DNA of 6,226 nt. Source: Campylobacteraceae bacterium. Its GTDB lineage: Bacteria; Campylobacterota; Campylobacteria; Campylobacterales; Sulfurovaceae. The notes under the pieces are model-generated. The model ran no database searches. It was not told the origin of the DNA and saw only the letters and a list, made by a program, of their open reading frames with translations. Of this stretch, positions 1 through 5,690 are shown in pieces. Both the position numbers and the translations under genes were made by a program. Each line of letters opens with the position of its first letter. The first letter of the stretch is position 1. The stretch covers positions 1 through 6,226 of the forward strand of contig JALVPA010000061.1 in NCBI GenBank assembly GCA_027026055.1. Reading direction: 5' to 3'.

Positions 1-1024
1 TTTCGGTAATAATCGCTTCGGAGTGCTGCGAACCGTGTCGCGCGATATGCGCAACGGCCTCTTCCACCCCTTCGACCACTTTGATACTCAAGATATTGTC
101 GAGATACTCCGTATCCCAGTCCTCTTCGCTTGCCGCTTTCGCATCGATGATTTCGCGCGTCTTTTCGCATCCGCGAAGTTCCGTTCCGCTTGCAGCAAAC
201 ATCTCCGCAATTTTCGGCAAAATCGACTTTGCAATCGCATTATCGACCAACAGCGTCTCCGTCGCCCCGCAAATGCCGGGACGGCGGCACTTGGCATTGA
301 AAACGATTTTTAGCGCTTTTTCCGTATCGGCGTCTTTATCGATGTAGGTATGACACAACCCTTTGTCGTGTTTAACCACCGGTACGGTTGCGTTTTCGCT
401 GACATAACGAATCAACCCTTCACCCCCGCGGGGTACGATAAGATCGACATAGCGATCCTGTTTGATAAGTTTCGCCACGCCTTCTCTCGAACTATCCGGC
501 AAAAGCGCGATAGCGGCTTTTGGAAGATTGTTGGCTTCCAAAACACGTTGCAACGCCGCGGCAATCGCACGGTTGGAATGTTCGGCTTCTTTACCGCCTT
601 TGAGTATCGCGACATTGCCGCTTTTAAAACATAGCGCGCCGACGTCCGCCGTGACATTGGGTCGCGACTCGTAAATGACGCCGATGACACCGATGGGAAC
701 GGTAACTTTTTCTATCTTGAAACCGGCATCGGCATACCAGCCGTCCAACACCCTTCCGACCGGTTCTTTGAGCATGGCAATCTCTTCGACTGCTTTGGCG
801 ATCCCTTCGAGACGTTTTTCGTCCAGTTTCAATCTGTCTTTCAACGCACTCGTGAGATTGTGCTCTTCCGCCAAAGCCATATCTTCGGCGTTAGCTTCGA
901 GAATTTCCGCTTCACTCGCCCGTATCGAAGCGGCCATTTCGCGCAAAATACGGTTTTTCGCAGCACTATCGAGTGTCGCCACAACACGTTTTGCCGCTTT
1001 CGCCTCTTCTAGAAACCTTTCCAT
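1..1024 (-). CDS. proA: ProA, glutamate-5-semialdehyde dehydrogenase (gamma-glutamyl phosphate reductase), 3' end cut by window
   Basis: This cytoplasmic enzyme reduces gamma-glutamyl phosphate to glutamate-5-semialdehyde with NADPH, the second step of proline synthesis. I translated the minus strand from the ATG at 1024-1022 (MERFLEEAKAAKRVV) and found the frame open to the left edge, about 341 codons. ProA proteins are usually about 417 residues, so roughly the last 75 are missing. Family landmarks are PIGVIGVIYESRPNV (residues 110-124), VDLIVPRGGEGLI, and CRRPGICGATETLLVD with the predicted catalytic Cys at about residue 252 (codon 271-269). The last visible part, HGSQHSEAIIT, matches the conserved ProA segment. 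No frameshift was seen in the stretches I read codon by codon. An AGGGA ribosome site lies 7 nt before the ATG. The gene is divergent from proC; a proB gene is not in view. Confidence 0.95.
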   Translation of the reverse strand, partial: MERFLEEAKAAKRVVATLDSAAKNRILREMAASIRASEAEILEANAEDMALAEEHNLTSALKDRLKLDEKRLEGIAKAVEEIAMLKEPVGRVLDGWYADAGFKIEKVTVPIGVIGVIYESRPNVTADVGALCFKSGNVAILKGGKEAEHSNRAIAAALQRVLEANNLPKAAIALLPDSSREGVAKLIKQDRYVDLIVPRGGEGLIRYVSENATVPVVKHDKGLCHTYIDKDADTEKALKIVFNAKCRRPGICGATETLLVDNAIAKSILPKIAEMFAASGTELRGCEKTREIIDAKAASEEDWDTEYLDNILSIKVVEGVEEAVAHIARHGSQHSEAIITE

Positions 1025-1030
1025 TTCGAC

Positions 1031-1036
1031 ATCCCT
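1031..1036 (-). promoter_or_regulatory. Ribosome binding site of proA
   Basis: On the minus strand an A-rich run leads into AGGGA (1036-1032), which sits 7 nt before the ATG at 1024. This supports that ATG as the proA start, as does the N-terminus it gives. Confidence 0.6.
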
Positions 1037-1059
1037 TTTTCGCGTGATTTTCGATGCAC

Positions 1060-1088
1060 ATTCTATCAGATTATTGCTAATACTCTAC
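1060..1088 (-). promoter_or_regulatory. Candidate sigma-70 promoter for proA
   Basis: The minus strand carries TAGAAT (1065-1060), a good -10 match about 35 nt before the proA ATG. No clear -35 hexamer is found 17-18 bp further upstream (about 1083-1089, read as GTAGAG or CGTAGA). Weak -35 elements are usual in Campylobacterota. The region overlaps the upstream part of the proC promoter on the other strand. The call rests on sequence match only. Confidence 0.4.
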
Positions 1089-1106
1089 GAACTCTTATGC
1101 TATAAT
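1074..1106 (+). promoter_or_regulatory. Extended -10 promoter for proC
   Basis: TATAAT at 1101-1106 is a perfect -10 box and is preceded by TGC, giving the extended form TGnTATAAT (1098-1106). The predicted start of transcription is near 1113, giving a leader of about 20-25 nt that contains the ribosome site. The -35 is weak: TAATAC at 1078-1083 has the right 17-bp spacing, while TTGCTA at 1074-1079 is a better hexamer but too far away. An extended -10 can work without a good -35. Confidence 0.6.
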
Positions 1107-1124
1107 GCATGCAATTGAGATTCC

Positions 1125-1130
1125 AAAGGA
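1125..1130 (+). promoter_or_regulatory. Ribosome binding site that sets the proC start
   Basis: AAAGGA at 1125-1130 lies 5 nt before the ATG at 1136. An in-frame ATG at 1109 would add nine residues, but it lies just beyond the -10 box, at or before the likely transcription start, and has no ribosome site. The start at 1136 is therefore preferred. Confidence 0.7.
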
Positions 1131-1135
1131 TCACG

Positions 1136-1906
1136 ATGCAAACGATTACATTTATCGGGAACGGGCAAATGGCATTCAGTATCGCCGAAGGCCTCAAACA
1201 CAAATACCATATCGAAGTGGTCGGACGCTCTATGGAAAAGCTCGACGCTTTCGAAAAGCGTCTCGGCATTCGTATTGATAAAGCGATACTGGAGCATTTC
1301 GATATCGGCGACAAACGAGTCGTACTCTGTGTAAAACCCAACGCACTCGAAAGTACCGCCAGACATCTCAAGGGCAAAGCGGAACTACTCGTTTCCGTCT
1401 TGGCGGGCACCCCTATCGAAAAGCTCTCGAAAACAATCAAAAGCAAAGCGTACATACGCGCCATGCCCAATATCGCCGCCAGTGTCGGCGCTTCGATGAC
1501 AACGTTAACGGGAGATATCTCCCACAAAGAAGAAGCGGAAGTATTACTGCGCGGTGCGGGAGAGGTACTATGGCTCGAGAGTGAAAAAGCGCTCGACATC
1601 GCTACGGCATTGGCGGGCAGCGGTCCGGCTTATCTTGCTATCATGGCGGAAGCGTTGGCCGAGGGGGCAGTCGTCCAGGGATTGAAAAGGGACGAAGCGC
1701 TTACGCTTACACGCGGTCTTTTCGACGGCTTTGCCAAACTTTTCGCGACCAAACATCCCGTGGAGATAAAAGAAGCGGTCATGTCTCCGGGAGGTACGAC
1801 GGCGGCGGGATGCGCCGCTTTGGAAGCACACGGCTTGCGCCATGCGTCGATATCGGCGATACGAGAAGCGTTGGCACGGGCCAAGATACTGGCAAAAGAG
1901 AGTTGA
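1136..1906 (+). CDS. proC: ProC, pyrroline-5-carboxylate reductase
   Basis: ProC catalyses the last step of proline synthesis, NAD(P)H-dependent reduction of 1-pyrroline-5-carboxylate to L-proline, in the cytoplasm. The product is 256 residues, close to the usual 260-280. The N-terminal Rossmann domain begins TFIGNGQMAFSIAEGL, with the dinucleotide loop at G8-N9-G10. Family motifs follow: VKPNA (66-70), RAMPNIAASVG (108-118), ALAGSGPAYL (158-167) and the C-terminal signature MSPGGTTAAG (216-225), which belongs to the helical dimerisation and substrate-binding domain. The usual loop is GxGxMA or GGGNM, so GNGQMA is an ordinary variant. The gene is divergent from proA, which acts earlier in the same pathway, and convergent with the L,D-transpeptidase gene. 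Confidence 0.96.
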   Translation: MQTITFIGNGQMAFSIAEGLKHKYHIEVVGRSMEKLDAFEKRLGIRIDKAILEHFDIGDKRVVLCVKPNALESTARHLKGKAELLVSVLAGTPIEKLSKTIKSKAYIRAMPNIAASVGASMTTLTGDISHKEEAEVLLRGAGEVLWLESEKALDIATALAGSGPAYLAIMAEALAEGAVVQGLKRDEALTLTRGLFDGFAKLFATKHPVEIKEAVMSPGGTTAAGCAALEAHGLRHASISAIREALARAKILAKES

Positions 1907-1910
1907 TACC

Positions 1911-1924
1911 GCCGACTAATCGGC
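1911..1924. terminator. Small hairpin in the convergent gap between proC and the L,D-transpeptidase gene
   Basis: GCCGA (1911-1915) and TCGGC (1920-1924) form a perfect 5-bp stem around a CTAA loop. It lies 5 nt after the proC stop and includes the transpeptidase stop codon (TAG, 1918-1916) in its loop. The position suits a bidirectional terminator for two convergent genes. No T-run follows on either strand, so it would be a weak or Rho-assisted one. The call is positional. Confidence 0.35.
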
Positions 1925-2491
1925 ATAGATACGCAAAAGATCGGATTTTGCAAAGGGCATATAGCGTTCGCGCGTGATCACGATCGGCATACCGATATAT
2001 GCCCATCGATAAAGCGGAATAACATCTTTTTCCGAAACATGGATACATCCGTGCGACAACCACCGCACATCTCCTTTATGCAGCGCATGTCCCCAGCGCG
2101 TAAAACGCATCATAAAATCCATATTGTTTACCCCGTTTGTATCGGGATAACGTCGAGACATATAACGACGCCTTTTTTCGAGAATCCGAAAAATCCCCGA
2201 AGGAGTACGATAGTGAGGTGCGCCGCTACTGATAGGGCCGCTCAACCATACCGTACCATCTCTATCTACGGCGTAAAATCTCCCGTCGCTTCCTTTTTCT
2301 CTCACCGATACAAGGATAAAATCGCGATCGCTCAGATCGACCCTGTTGCTTTTACCGCTTTGATGGGAGAGCGTTTCGAAAACGGTTTTGGTCAGAATGT
2401 GTACGTTTTGTTTTAGCGATACGGGAAGTTCGCTTTGCAACTTTGCATAAAGCGATACGGCGAAACACAACAGTACAAACGAACGAATCAA
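1916..2491 (-). CDS. Periplasmic L,D-transpeptidase (YkuD family)
   Basis: The product is a 191-residue exported protein with a YkuD catalytic domain. Enzymes of this family use a catalytic Cys to form 3-3 peptidoglycan cross-links, attach lipoproteins to the wall, or in some cases trim it. The signal peptide is IRSFVLLCFAVSLYA with likely cleavage after A16. The domain covers about residues 54-175: the TPSGIF strand (96-101), H135, and the active-site motif SHGCIH (146-151) with nucleophile C149 and H147/H151. The start is a TTG (2491-2489) overlapping the cpoB stop as TTGA; no downstream start keeps the signal peptide. AGAGG at 2507-2503, 11 nt upstream, is a loose ribosome site. It is the last gene of the tolB-pal-cpoB run. 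The fold assignment is firm; whether it cross-links, anchors or trims is not visible. It is much shorter than the roughly 330-residue Helicobacter Csd6. Confidence 0.88.
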   Translation of the reverse strand: MIRSFVLLCFAVSLYAKLQSELPVSLKQNVHILTKTVFETLSHQSGKSNRVDLSDRDFILVSVREKGSDGRFYAVDRDGTVWLSGPISSGAPHYRTPSGIFRILEKRRRYMSRRYPDTNGVNNMDFMMRFTRWGHALHKGDVRWLSHGCIHVSEKDVIPLYRWAYIGMPIVITRERYMPFAKSDLLRIYAD

Positions 2492-3195
2492 CGTTTTTTC
2501 AACCTCTGTTTCGCGATTTTTGCCGCTTTTGTATCGGGATAGCCGTCGATCACACTTTGTAAAAAACGTTTTGCGTTGTCTTTATCGCCCCTATTTTGAA
2601 GCGAAATTCCGGTATGAAGCAACAACACGGGCATATAGGTCGCTTTGTCATAAAGCTCCGCACTTTTTTTGTAATGAAACAGCGCATCGTCGTACTGCTT
2701 GCGATAATAGGAGATTTCACCCAGATAGAAATGCGACGCGGCAGGTTTGTAACGATATTCGAGAGAAGCTTCGAATCCTTCGATAGCGTTATCGTAACGT
2801 TTTTTCATATAATCCCGCACCGCTTGCGTATAGATCTGCGCAGGTGTCTTTTTCGTTTTTTTCACCTCTTTTTTAGATGATGACTTCACTGATGAGGTCT
2901 CCGAAACAACGCTTGTCTTTTTCATACTCTCCAAAGCGGCAACACGTTTGCGCAAATTCGCCACTTCGGCTTCCAACTTCTCTATACGGCCGATATAGCT
3001 CTTTTTTTCGGCCTCCATAGCCCCGATCGACGCATTGAGTCCCTCGATCAACGAACTCAACCCGTCCAAACGCTCGCTCTGCTCCAAAATGATACGGTTC
3101 ATCGCCATAAGCTTCTCTTGCGAAACCTCCTCCTGTGCAAGAAGCGTTCCAAGAGATACTCCGATCACAATTAACGGCTTATAGAGCGATTGCAT
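2488..3195 (-). CDS. cpoB: CpoB/YbgF, Tol-Pal system periplasmic coordinator with TPR domain
   Basis: In E. coli CpoB is a periplasmic protein that links Tol-Pal outer-membrane constriction to PBP1B-driven septal wall synthesis. This 235-residue product has a signal peptide (hydrophobic core about 8-19, cleavage after A20), a coiled coil rich in Leu, Glu and Lys (about 25-92), a Ser/Lys-rich linker (about 94-117), and a C-terminal TPR domain (about 118-235). The TPR region has helices such as AVRDYMKKRYDNAIEGFEAS and ASHFYLGEISYYRKQYDDAL. This is the family's domain order at near its usual length. The start ATG at 3195 has a GAGGGG site 9 nt away in the 14-nt gap after pal. The TGA stop overlaps the next gene's TTG start. 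Its position directly after pal confirms the assignment. Confidence 0.9.
   Translation of the reverse strand: MQSLYKPLIVIGVSLGTLLAQEEVSQEKLMAMNRIILEQSERLDGLSSLIEGLNASIGAMEAEKKSYIGRIEKLEAEVANLRKRVAALESMKKTSVVSETSSVKSSSKKEVKKTKKTPAQIYTQAVRDYMKKRYDNAIEGFEASLEYRYKPAASHFYLGEISYYRKQYDDALFHYKKSAELYDKATYMPVLLLHTGISLQNRGDKDNAKRFLQSVIDGYPDTKAAKIAKQRLKKR
2503..2507 (-). promoter_or_regulatory. Ribosome binding site for the TTG-started L,D-transpeptidase
   Basis: AGAGG (2507-2503 on the minus strand), inside the last codons of cpoB, lies 11 nt before the TTG at 2491. Spacing is long and the start codon weak, so translation probably depends on ribosomes finishing cpoB at the overlapping TGA. Confidence 0.4.
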
Positions 3196-3209
3196 CCGTC
3201 CATACCCCT

Positions 3210-3737
3210 CTATCGCGCCAATCTCAAATCGACACGTCTGTTTTGTGCAAAACAGGCATCGGTCTGTTCGGTACAGGCGGGATTACTCTCGCCGTAGCTG
3301 ATCAACTCCATACGCGATGCGGGGATACCTTCGGCCGTAAGTGCGTCTTTCACCGCTTTGGCACGTTTCAAACCGAGCGCATAGTTGTATTCGTCCGTAC
3401 CGAATTCGTCACAGTTCCCTTCGATACGTATTTTGGCATTGCCGTGGCCTCTTGCTACCTCGGCGTCTCTGGAGATCATTTGCTGCATCTCCGGCGTGAT
3501 GGCATAGCTGTCGAATCCGAAATAAAGACTCTGAAAACCGTCGCTACTGCTGTTGAACCGTCCGCTGTTGTCTCCGTAGCGACCCTCGTCGATACTGACC
3601 GTATCGCCCGCTATGGTACCGCTGTCGTAAACATTGTTCGGATTGACTTTTCCGTCGGGTGCGGGCTGTCCGCACCCCACCATCGTAACCGCCGCTATCG
3701 CAACTATCCAACTTTTCTTATCGAAAACTTTGTACAT
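3210..3737 (-). CDS. pal: Pal, peptidoglycan-associated outer-membrane lipoprotein
   Basis: Pal anchors the outer membrane to peptidoglycan and binds TolB. The 175-residue precursor has a lipoprotein signal ending MVGC, so C22 should be the lipidated residue; Met rather than Leu at -3 is slightly unusual. A flexible Asn/Gly/Ser/Asp-rich linker (about 23-67) leads to an OmpA-like domain (about 70-175). Its core IEGNCDEFGTDEYNYALG (106-123) carries D110, and R125 follows in KRAKAV; these correspond to the diaminopimelate-binding Asp and Arg of the family. C109 and the pair C155/C162 match my recollection of Campylobacter Omp18. The ATG at 3737 has a strong AAGGAG 9 nt upstream. It follows tolB by 29 nt and precedes cpoB by 14 nt. 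Confidence 0.95.
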   Translation of the reverse strand: MYKVFDKKSWIVAIAAVTMVGCGQPAPDGKVNPNNVYDSGTIAGDTVSIDEGRYGDNSGRFNSSSDGFQSLYFGFDSYAITPEMQQMISRDAEVARGHGNAKIRIEGNCDEFGTDEYNYALGLKRAKAVKDALTAEGIPASRMELISYGESNPACTEQTDACFAQNRRVDLRLAR

Positions 3738-3747
3738 GTCGTATCAC

Positions 3748-3753
3748 TCCTTT
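3748..3753 (-). promoter_or_regulatory. Strong ribosome binding site of pal
   Basis: AAGGAG on the minus strand (3753-3748) lies in the 29-nt gap after tolB, 9 nt before the pal ATG. It is the closest match to the consensus in this gene cluster, which fits Pal being needed in more copies than TolB. Confidence 0.65.
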
Positions 3754-3766
3754 TGATGTGTAGGTT

Positions 3767-5008
3767 TTACCAATCTATAGATTGCAATCTATGTGCCTCG
3801 AACGGAAACAGCAGCGTCGCACCGCTTTGCAAATTGACATAACCGACCGATGAAGCGCCGAAGCGTTGTTTAATGTACATTACAACGTTTCCGTCGGGAG
3901 AAAAACGGGGGAACTGGTTGCTTCCCGTCGTCGTCAACGGTCTTGTTTCGGGACTATCCAAAGAGGTAAGATAGATATTGAACGTATTGGCACCGAAAAC
4001 CGAGCTACTTTCCCTGCTGGCATAAATGACTTTGTTCTCGAAAGCATCGCATGCGTTGTTATTGCGTCCCCGATATACCGCCTGTTTCACAGCAGCGCTT
4101 CCGATACCTTTTTTGAAAATATTGGGATACCCCAAACGATTGGAGACAAACACGATACTTTGCTCTTCTTCGGCATATTTCGCACCTACGTCGATCCCCG
4201 AAAAAGTCGTCAATCTCCGCTTTTGTCCACTTCTTAGATCGTACTCGTAGATATCCGGTTGTCCCGTCGGCGCCATCGTCAAAAGCAGTCGACTTCCGTC
4301 GCGACTGACGTCGGAGCAAACCAGCATACCTTGAGAACGAGCGATTTTGGTGCGTTGCCCCGTATAGATATTGAGCTTGTACAGCGTAGGTAAACCGTGC
4401 GTATAAGAAGTGTAATAAAAGGCCTGTTGCTTCGCATCCGCCCATTTCGGAAAGAGATTCAATCCGCCGCGAATGACGCTTTTTTGATATGCAAACGTGT
4501 AGTCGGCAACGACGATTTCACTACGACGCGGCGCCGTATATTTCGAAAAAACAATATAACGATTGATCCATGAAATGTCCGGATAGTTCAATACCGCATT
4601 AATATCCGACACCGCCTTATGCACCAAAAAAGGACGTTTGGCTACGCTATTAATCGCATAACGTTTACGAAACACTTCCGTTCCGTCCGACGCTTTAAGT
4701 AGACGAATATCGAGTTTCGCACCGCCGCTTTGCACATAGCGATATTTTATGAGATACTCTTTACTTTTTAAGGCACCGTCCCACGTTCCTCCTTCGAACG
4801 ATTCCGTACGGTAAGTTCCGTCGACCAAAAAGTGACCGGAAATTTTTAAATCCGAAACAAAGAGATTGAATATCGCTTCTTCCGGGAGTGCGGAACCGTC
4901 AAGTAAGGCAACTTTTGCGCGTTGTTCCACATCCGTTTCAATCGTGAGCTTGGCATCGATCGCCAGAAGAGAAAAGGTCGACAAGAAGAACCAAATGACA
5001 ATACGCAC
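3767..5008 (-). CDS. tolB: TolB, periplasmic beta-propeller of the Tol-Pal system
   Basis: TolB is a periplasmic protein that shuttles between TolA and Pal. The 413-residue precursor has a Sec signal (MRIVIWFFLSTFSLLAIDA, cleavage after A19), a TolB N-terminal domain (about 20-140) and a six-bladed propeller (about 145-413) with WD40-like repeats such as DVSRDGSRLLLTM, QPDIYEYDL, YPNIFKKG and FPRFSPDGNVVMYI (367-380). Length is close to the usual 410-430. The start is GTG (5008-5006), supported by AAAGGA 6 nt upstream and by the complete signal peptide. tolB is normally preceded by tolQ, tolR and tolA; here the gene upstream is UPF0763-like. C231 and C320 are the only cysteines of the mature protein; whether they pair is unknown. 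Confidence 0.94.
   Translation of the reverse strand: MRIVIWFFLSTFSLLAIDAKLTIETDVEQRAKVALLDGSALPEEAIFNLFVSDLKISGHFLVDGTYRTESFEGGTWDGALKSKEYLIKYRYVQSGGAKLDIRLLKASDGTEVFRKRYAINSVAKRPFLVHKAVSDINAVLNYPDISWINRYIVFSKYTAPRRSEIVVADYTFAYQKSVIRGGLNLFPKWADAKQQAFYYTSYTHGLPTLYKLNIYTGQRTKIARSQGMLVCSDVSRDGSRLLLTMAPTGQPDIYEYDLRSGQKRRLTTFSGIDVGAKYAEEEQSIVFVSNRLGYPNIFKKGIGSAAVKQAVYRGRNNNACDAFENKVIYASRESSSVFGANTFNIYLTSLDSPETRPLTTTGSNQFPRFSPDGNVVMYIKQRFGASSVGYVNLQSGATLLFPFEAHRLQSIDW
3771..3784. repeat. 14-bp perfect palindrome at the 3' end of tolB
   Basis: CAATCTATAGATTG (3771-3784) is a perfect palindrome followed at once by CAATCTAT (3785-3792), so the 8-mer recurs 14 bp apart. It lies inside the last codons of tolB (LQSIDW) just before the pal leader. 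As RNA it would make only a short AU-rich hairpin with no T-run. It could be chance. Confidence 0.3.
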
Positions 5009-5014
5009 TTACGA

Positions 5015-5020
5015 TCCTTT
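5015..5020 (-). promoter_or_regulatory. Ribosome binding site that supports the GTG start of tolB
   Basis: AAAGGA (5020-5015 on the minus strand) lies 6 nt before the GTG at 5008. The same AAAGGATC string occurs before proC, so this looks like the host's standard site. There is no ATG near it in the tolB frame. Confidence 0.65.
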
Positions 5021-5036
5021 AACGCTTTTTTAAAGC

Positions 5037-5042
5037 ATTGTA
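5037..5042 (-). promoter_or_regulatory. Candidate -10 of a tolB operon promoter
   Basis: In the 62-nt gap upstream of tolB the minus strand reads TTGATACAAT, an extended -10 form (TGnTACAAT, with TACAAT at 5042-5037). It would start a transcript near 5030 with a leader of about 20 nt. No good -35 is present. tolB could also be read through from the upstream gene, since I see no convincing terminator between them. Confidence 0.4.
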
Positions 5043-5070
5043 TCAAGGTAGAGTTAAAAGAGCATTAACG

Positions 5071-5604
5071 CTACTGTGTTTTTTTATCCGACATTACACC
5101 CTCATGTATATTTTGTGTGACCCGGTTGAGATCGATAAACAATGAAGGATGTTCTCGCTTGATACGCGCGACGATATCGTCCAAATTGATCTTTAGCGGT
5201 TCGCCTTTTTCTTGAAGTGCTTTGATACGTTTTTGGATCTCGTCCATCGCCACAACCCATACGTCTTGGAAATCGACGGGCGTATGCTTCCATATCGCCT
5301 TTTCGAGTTTGAGATTGAAATTTTCTTGCGTCGTAGCTTGTAACGTCTTCAACAACGCCGCAATCTGTTCCATCGAAAAAAAGACCAACGCCTTTTCGGG
5401 ATGCGCTTTGTCGACCACGAACATCGGACGATTTTCGTCCCACTCTCCGTTCATCAATACCAGTTCTTTTATCTTCGGATCGTCCGTCTGGCGCAGTTCG
5501 AAAATCGTATTTTCTTCTTCGTTGTATCCGAGGCTTTTCGAAAGTTCGTCGATTTTTTCTATCAATGCGCTGTTAACAATCGTCTCTTGCTTATCGTTTT
5601 CCAT
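5071..5604 (-). CDS. UPF0763/DUF2603-like conserved protein of unknown function
   Basis: The product is a 177-residue soluble, Glu/Lys/Asp-rich protein with no signal peptide or membrane segment, so probably cytoplasmic. It starts MENDKQETIVNSALIEKIDE. A central stretch includes MNGEWDENRPMFVVDKAHPE and a helical part, LEKAIWKHTPVDFQDVWVVA, followed by a long helix-forming C-terminal segment. I recognise the overall pattern as the UPF0763/DUF2603 family, known to me only from Campylobacterota and without an assigned function; this is from memory. The ATG at 5604 is chosen over an in-frame TTG at 5646 because GAAGG lies 6 nt before it and because the TTG precedes the likely transcription start. 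The gene is 62 nt upstream of tolB on the same strand. No role in the Tol system can be claimed. Confidence 0.7.
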   Translation of the reverse strand: MENDKQETIVNSALIEKIDELSKSLGYNEEENTIFELRQTDDPKIKELVLMNGEWDENRPMFVVDKAHPEKALVFFSMEQIAALLKTLQATTQENFNLKLEKAIWKHTPVDFQDVWVVAMDEIQKRIKALQEKGEPLKINLDDIVARIKREHPSLFIDLNRVTQNIHEGVMSDKKTQ

Positions 5605-5635
5605 CTTTTGCCTTCGTCTCTTCTTTTCTATCGTA

Positions 5636-5641
5636 ATTATA
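5636..5641 (-). promoter_or_regulatory. -10 box of the UPF0763-like gene
   Basis: The minus strand carries a perfect TATAAT (5641-5636) in an AT-rich stretch, 31 nt upstream of the ATG at 5604. The sequence 17-18 bp further upstream (about 5659-5665) is T-rich but not a clear -35. This suggests transcription independent of the gene to the right. Confidence 0.55.
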
Positions 5642-5653
5642 CTCAAATATCGA

Positions 5654-5677
5654 TCGAAAAAACGAAGAACTTTTCGG
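5654..5677 (-). terminator. Weak candidate terminator after the right-edge gene
   Basis: Downstream of the stop at 5691 the minus strand reads a short arm CGAA, a six-base loop, TTCG, then a run of six T. The stem is only 4 bp and poor in GC, so it may not work alone. Its place, between this gene's stop and the next gene's -10 box, is what suggests termination. Confidence 0.3.
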
Positions 5678-5690
5678 GTTTGAACGGAGA

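Noticed and set aside
1109..1135. Nine-codon N-terminal extension of proC from an in-frame ATG at 1109
   Set aside because: That ATG sits directly after the TATAAT box, at or before the likely transcription start, and has no ribosome site. AAAGGA at 1125-1130 is correctly placed for the ATG at 1136, and the Rossmann strand begins right after it.
1100..1599. Two overlapping minus-strand open frames opposite proC (177 and 88 codons)
   Set aside because: They are antisense to a clear ProC reading frame, show no family motif, and have Ser/Arg-rich compositions typical of shadow frames.
3135..3842. 235-codon plus-strand open frame across pal and its flanks
   Set aside because: It spans the 3' end of tolB, all of pal and the 5' end of cpoB on the opposite strand, with no recognisable domain. 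The minus-strand genes have strong family motifs and ribosome sites.
5024..5036. GCTTT/AAAGC hairpin upstream of tolB as a terminator
   Set aside because: The stem is 5 bp and AT-rich with a 3-base loop, and no T-run follows in the minus direction. It overlaps the likely start of the tolB transcript.
5605..5646. Fourteen-residue extension of the UPF0763-like protein from a TTG at 5646
   Set aside because: It would start inside or before the TATAAT box at 5641-5636, whereas the ATG at 5604 has GAAGG 6 nt upstream.
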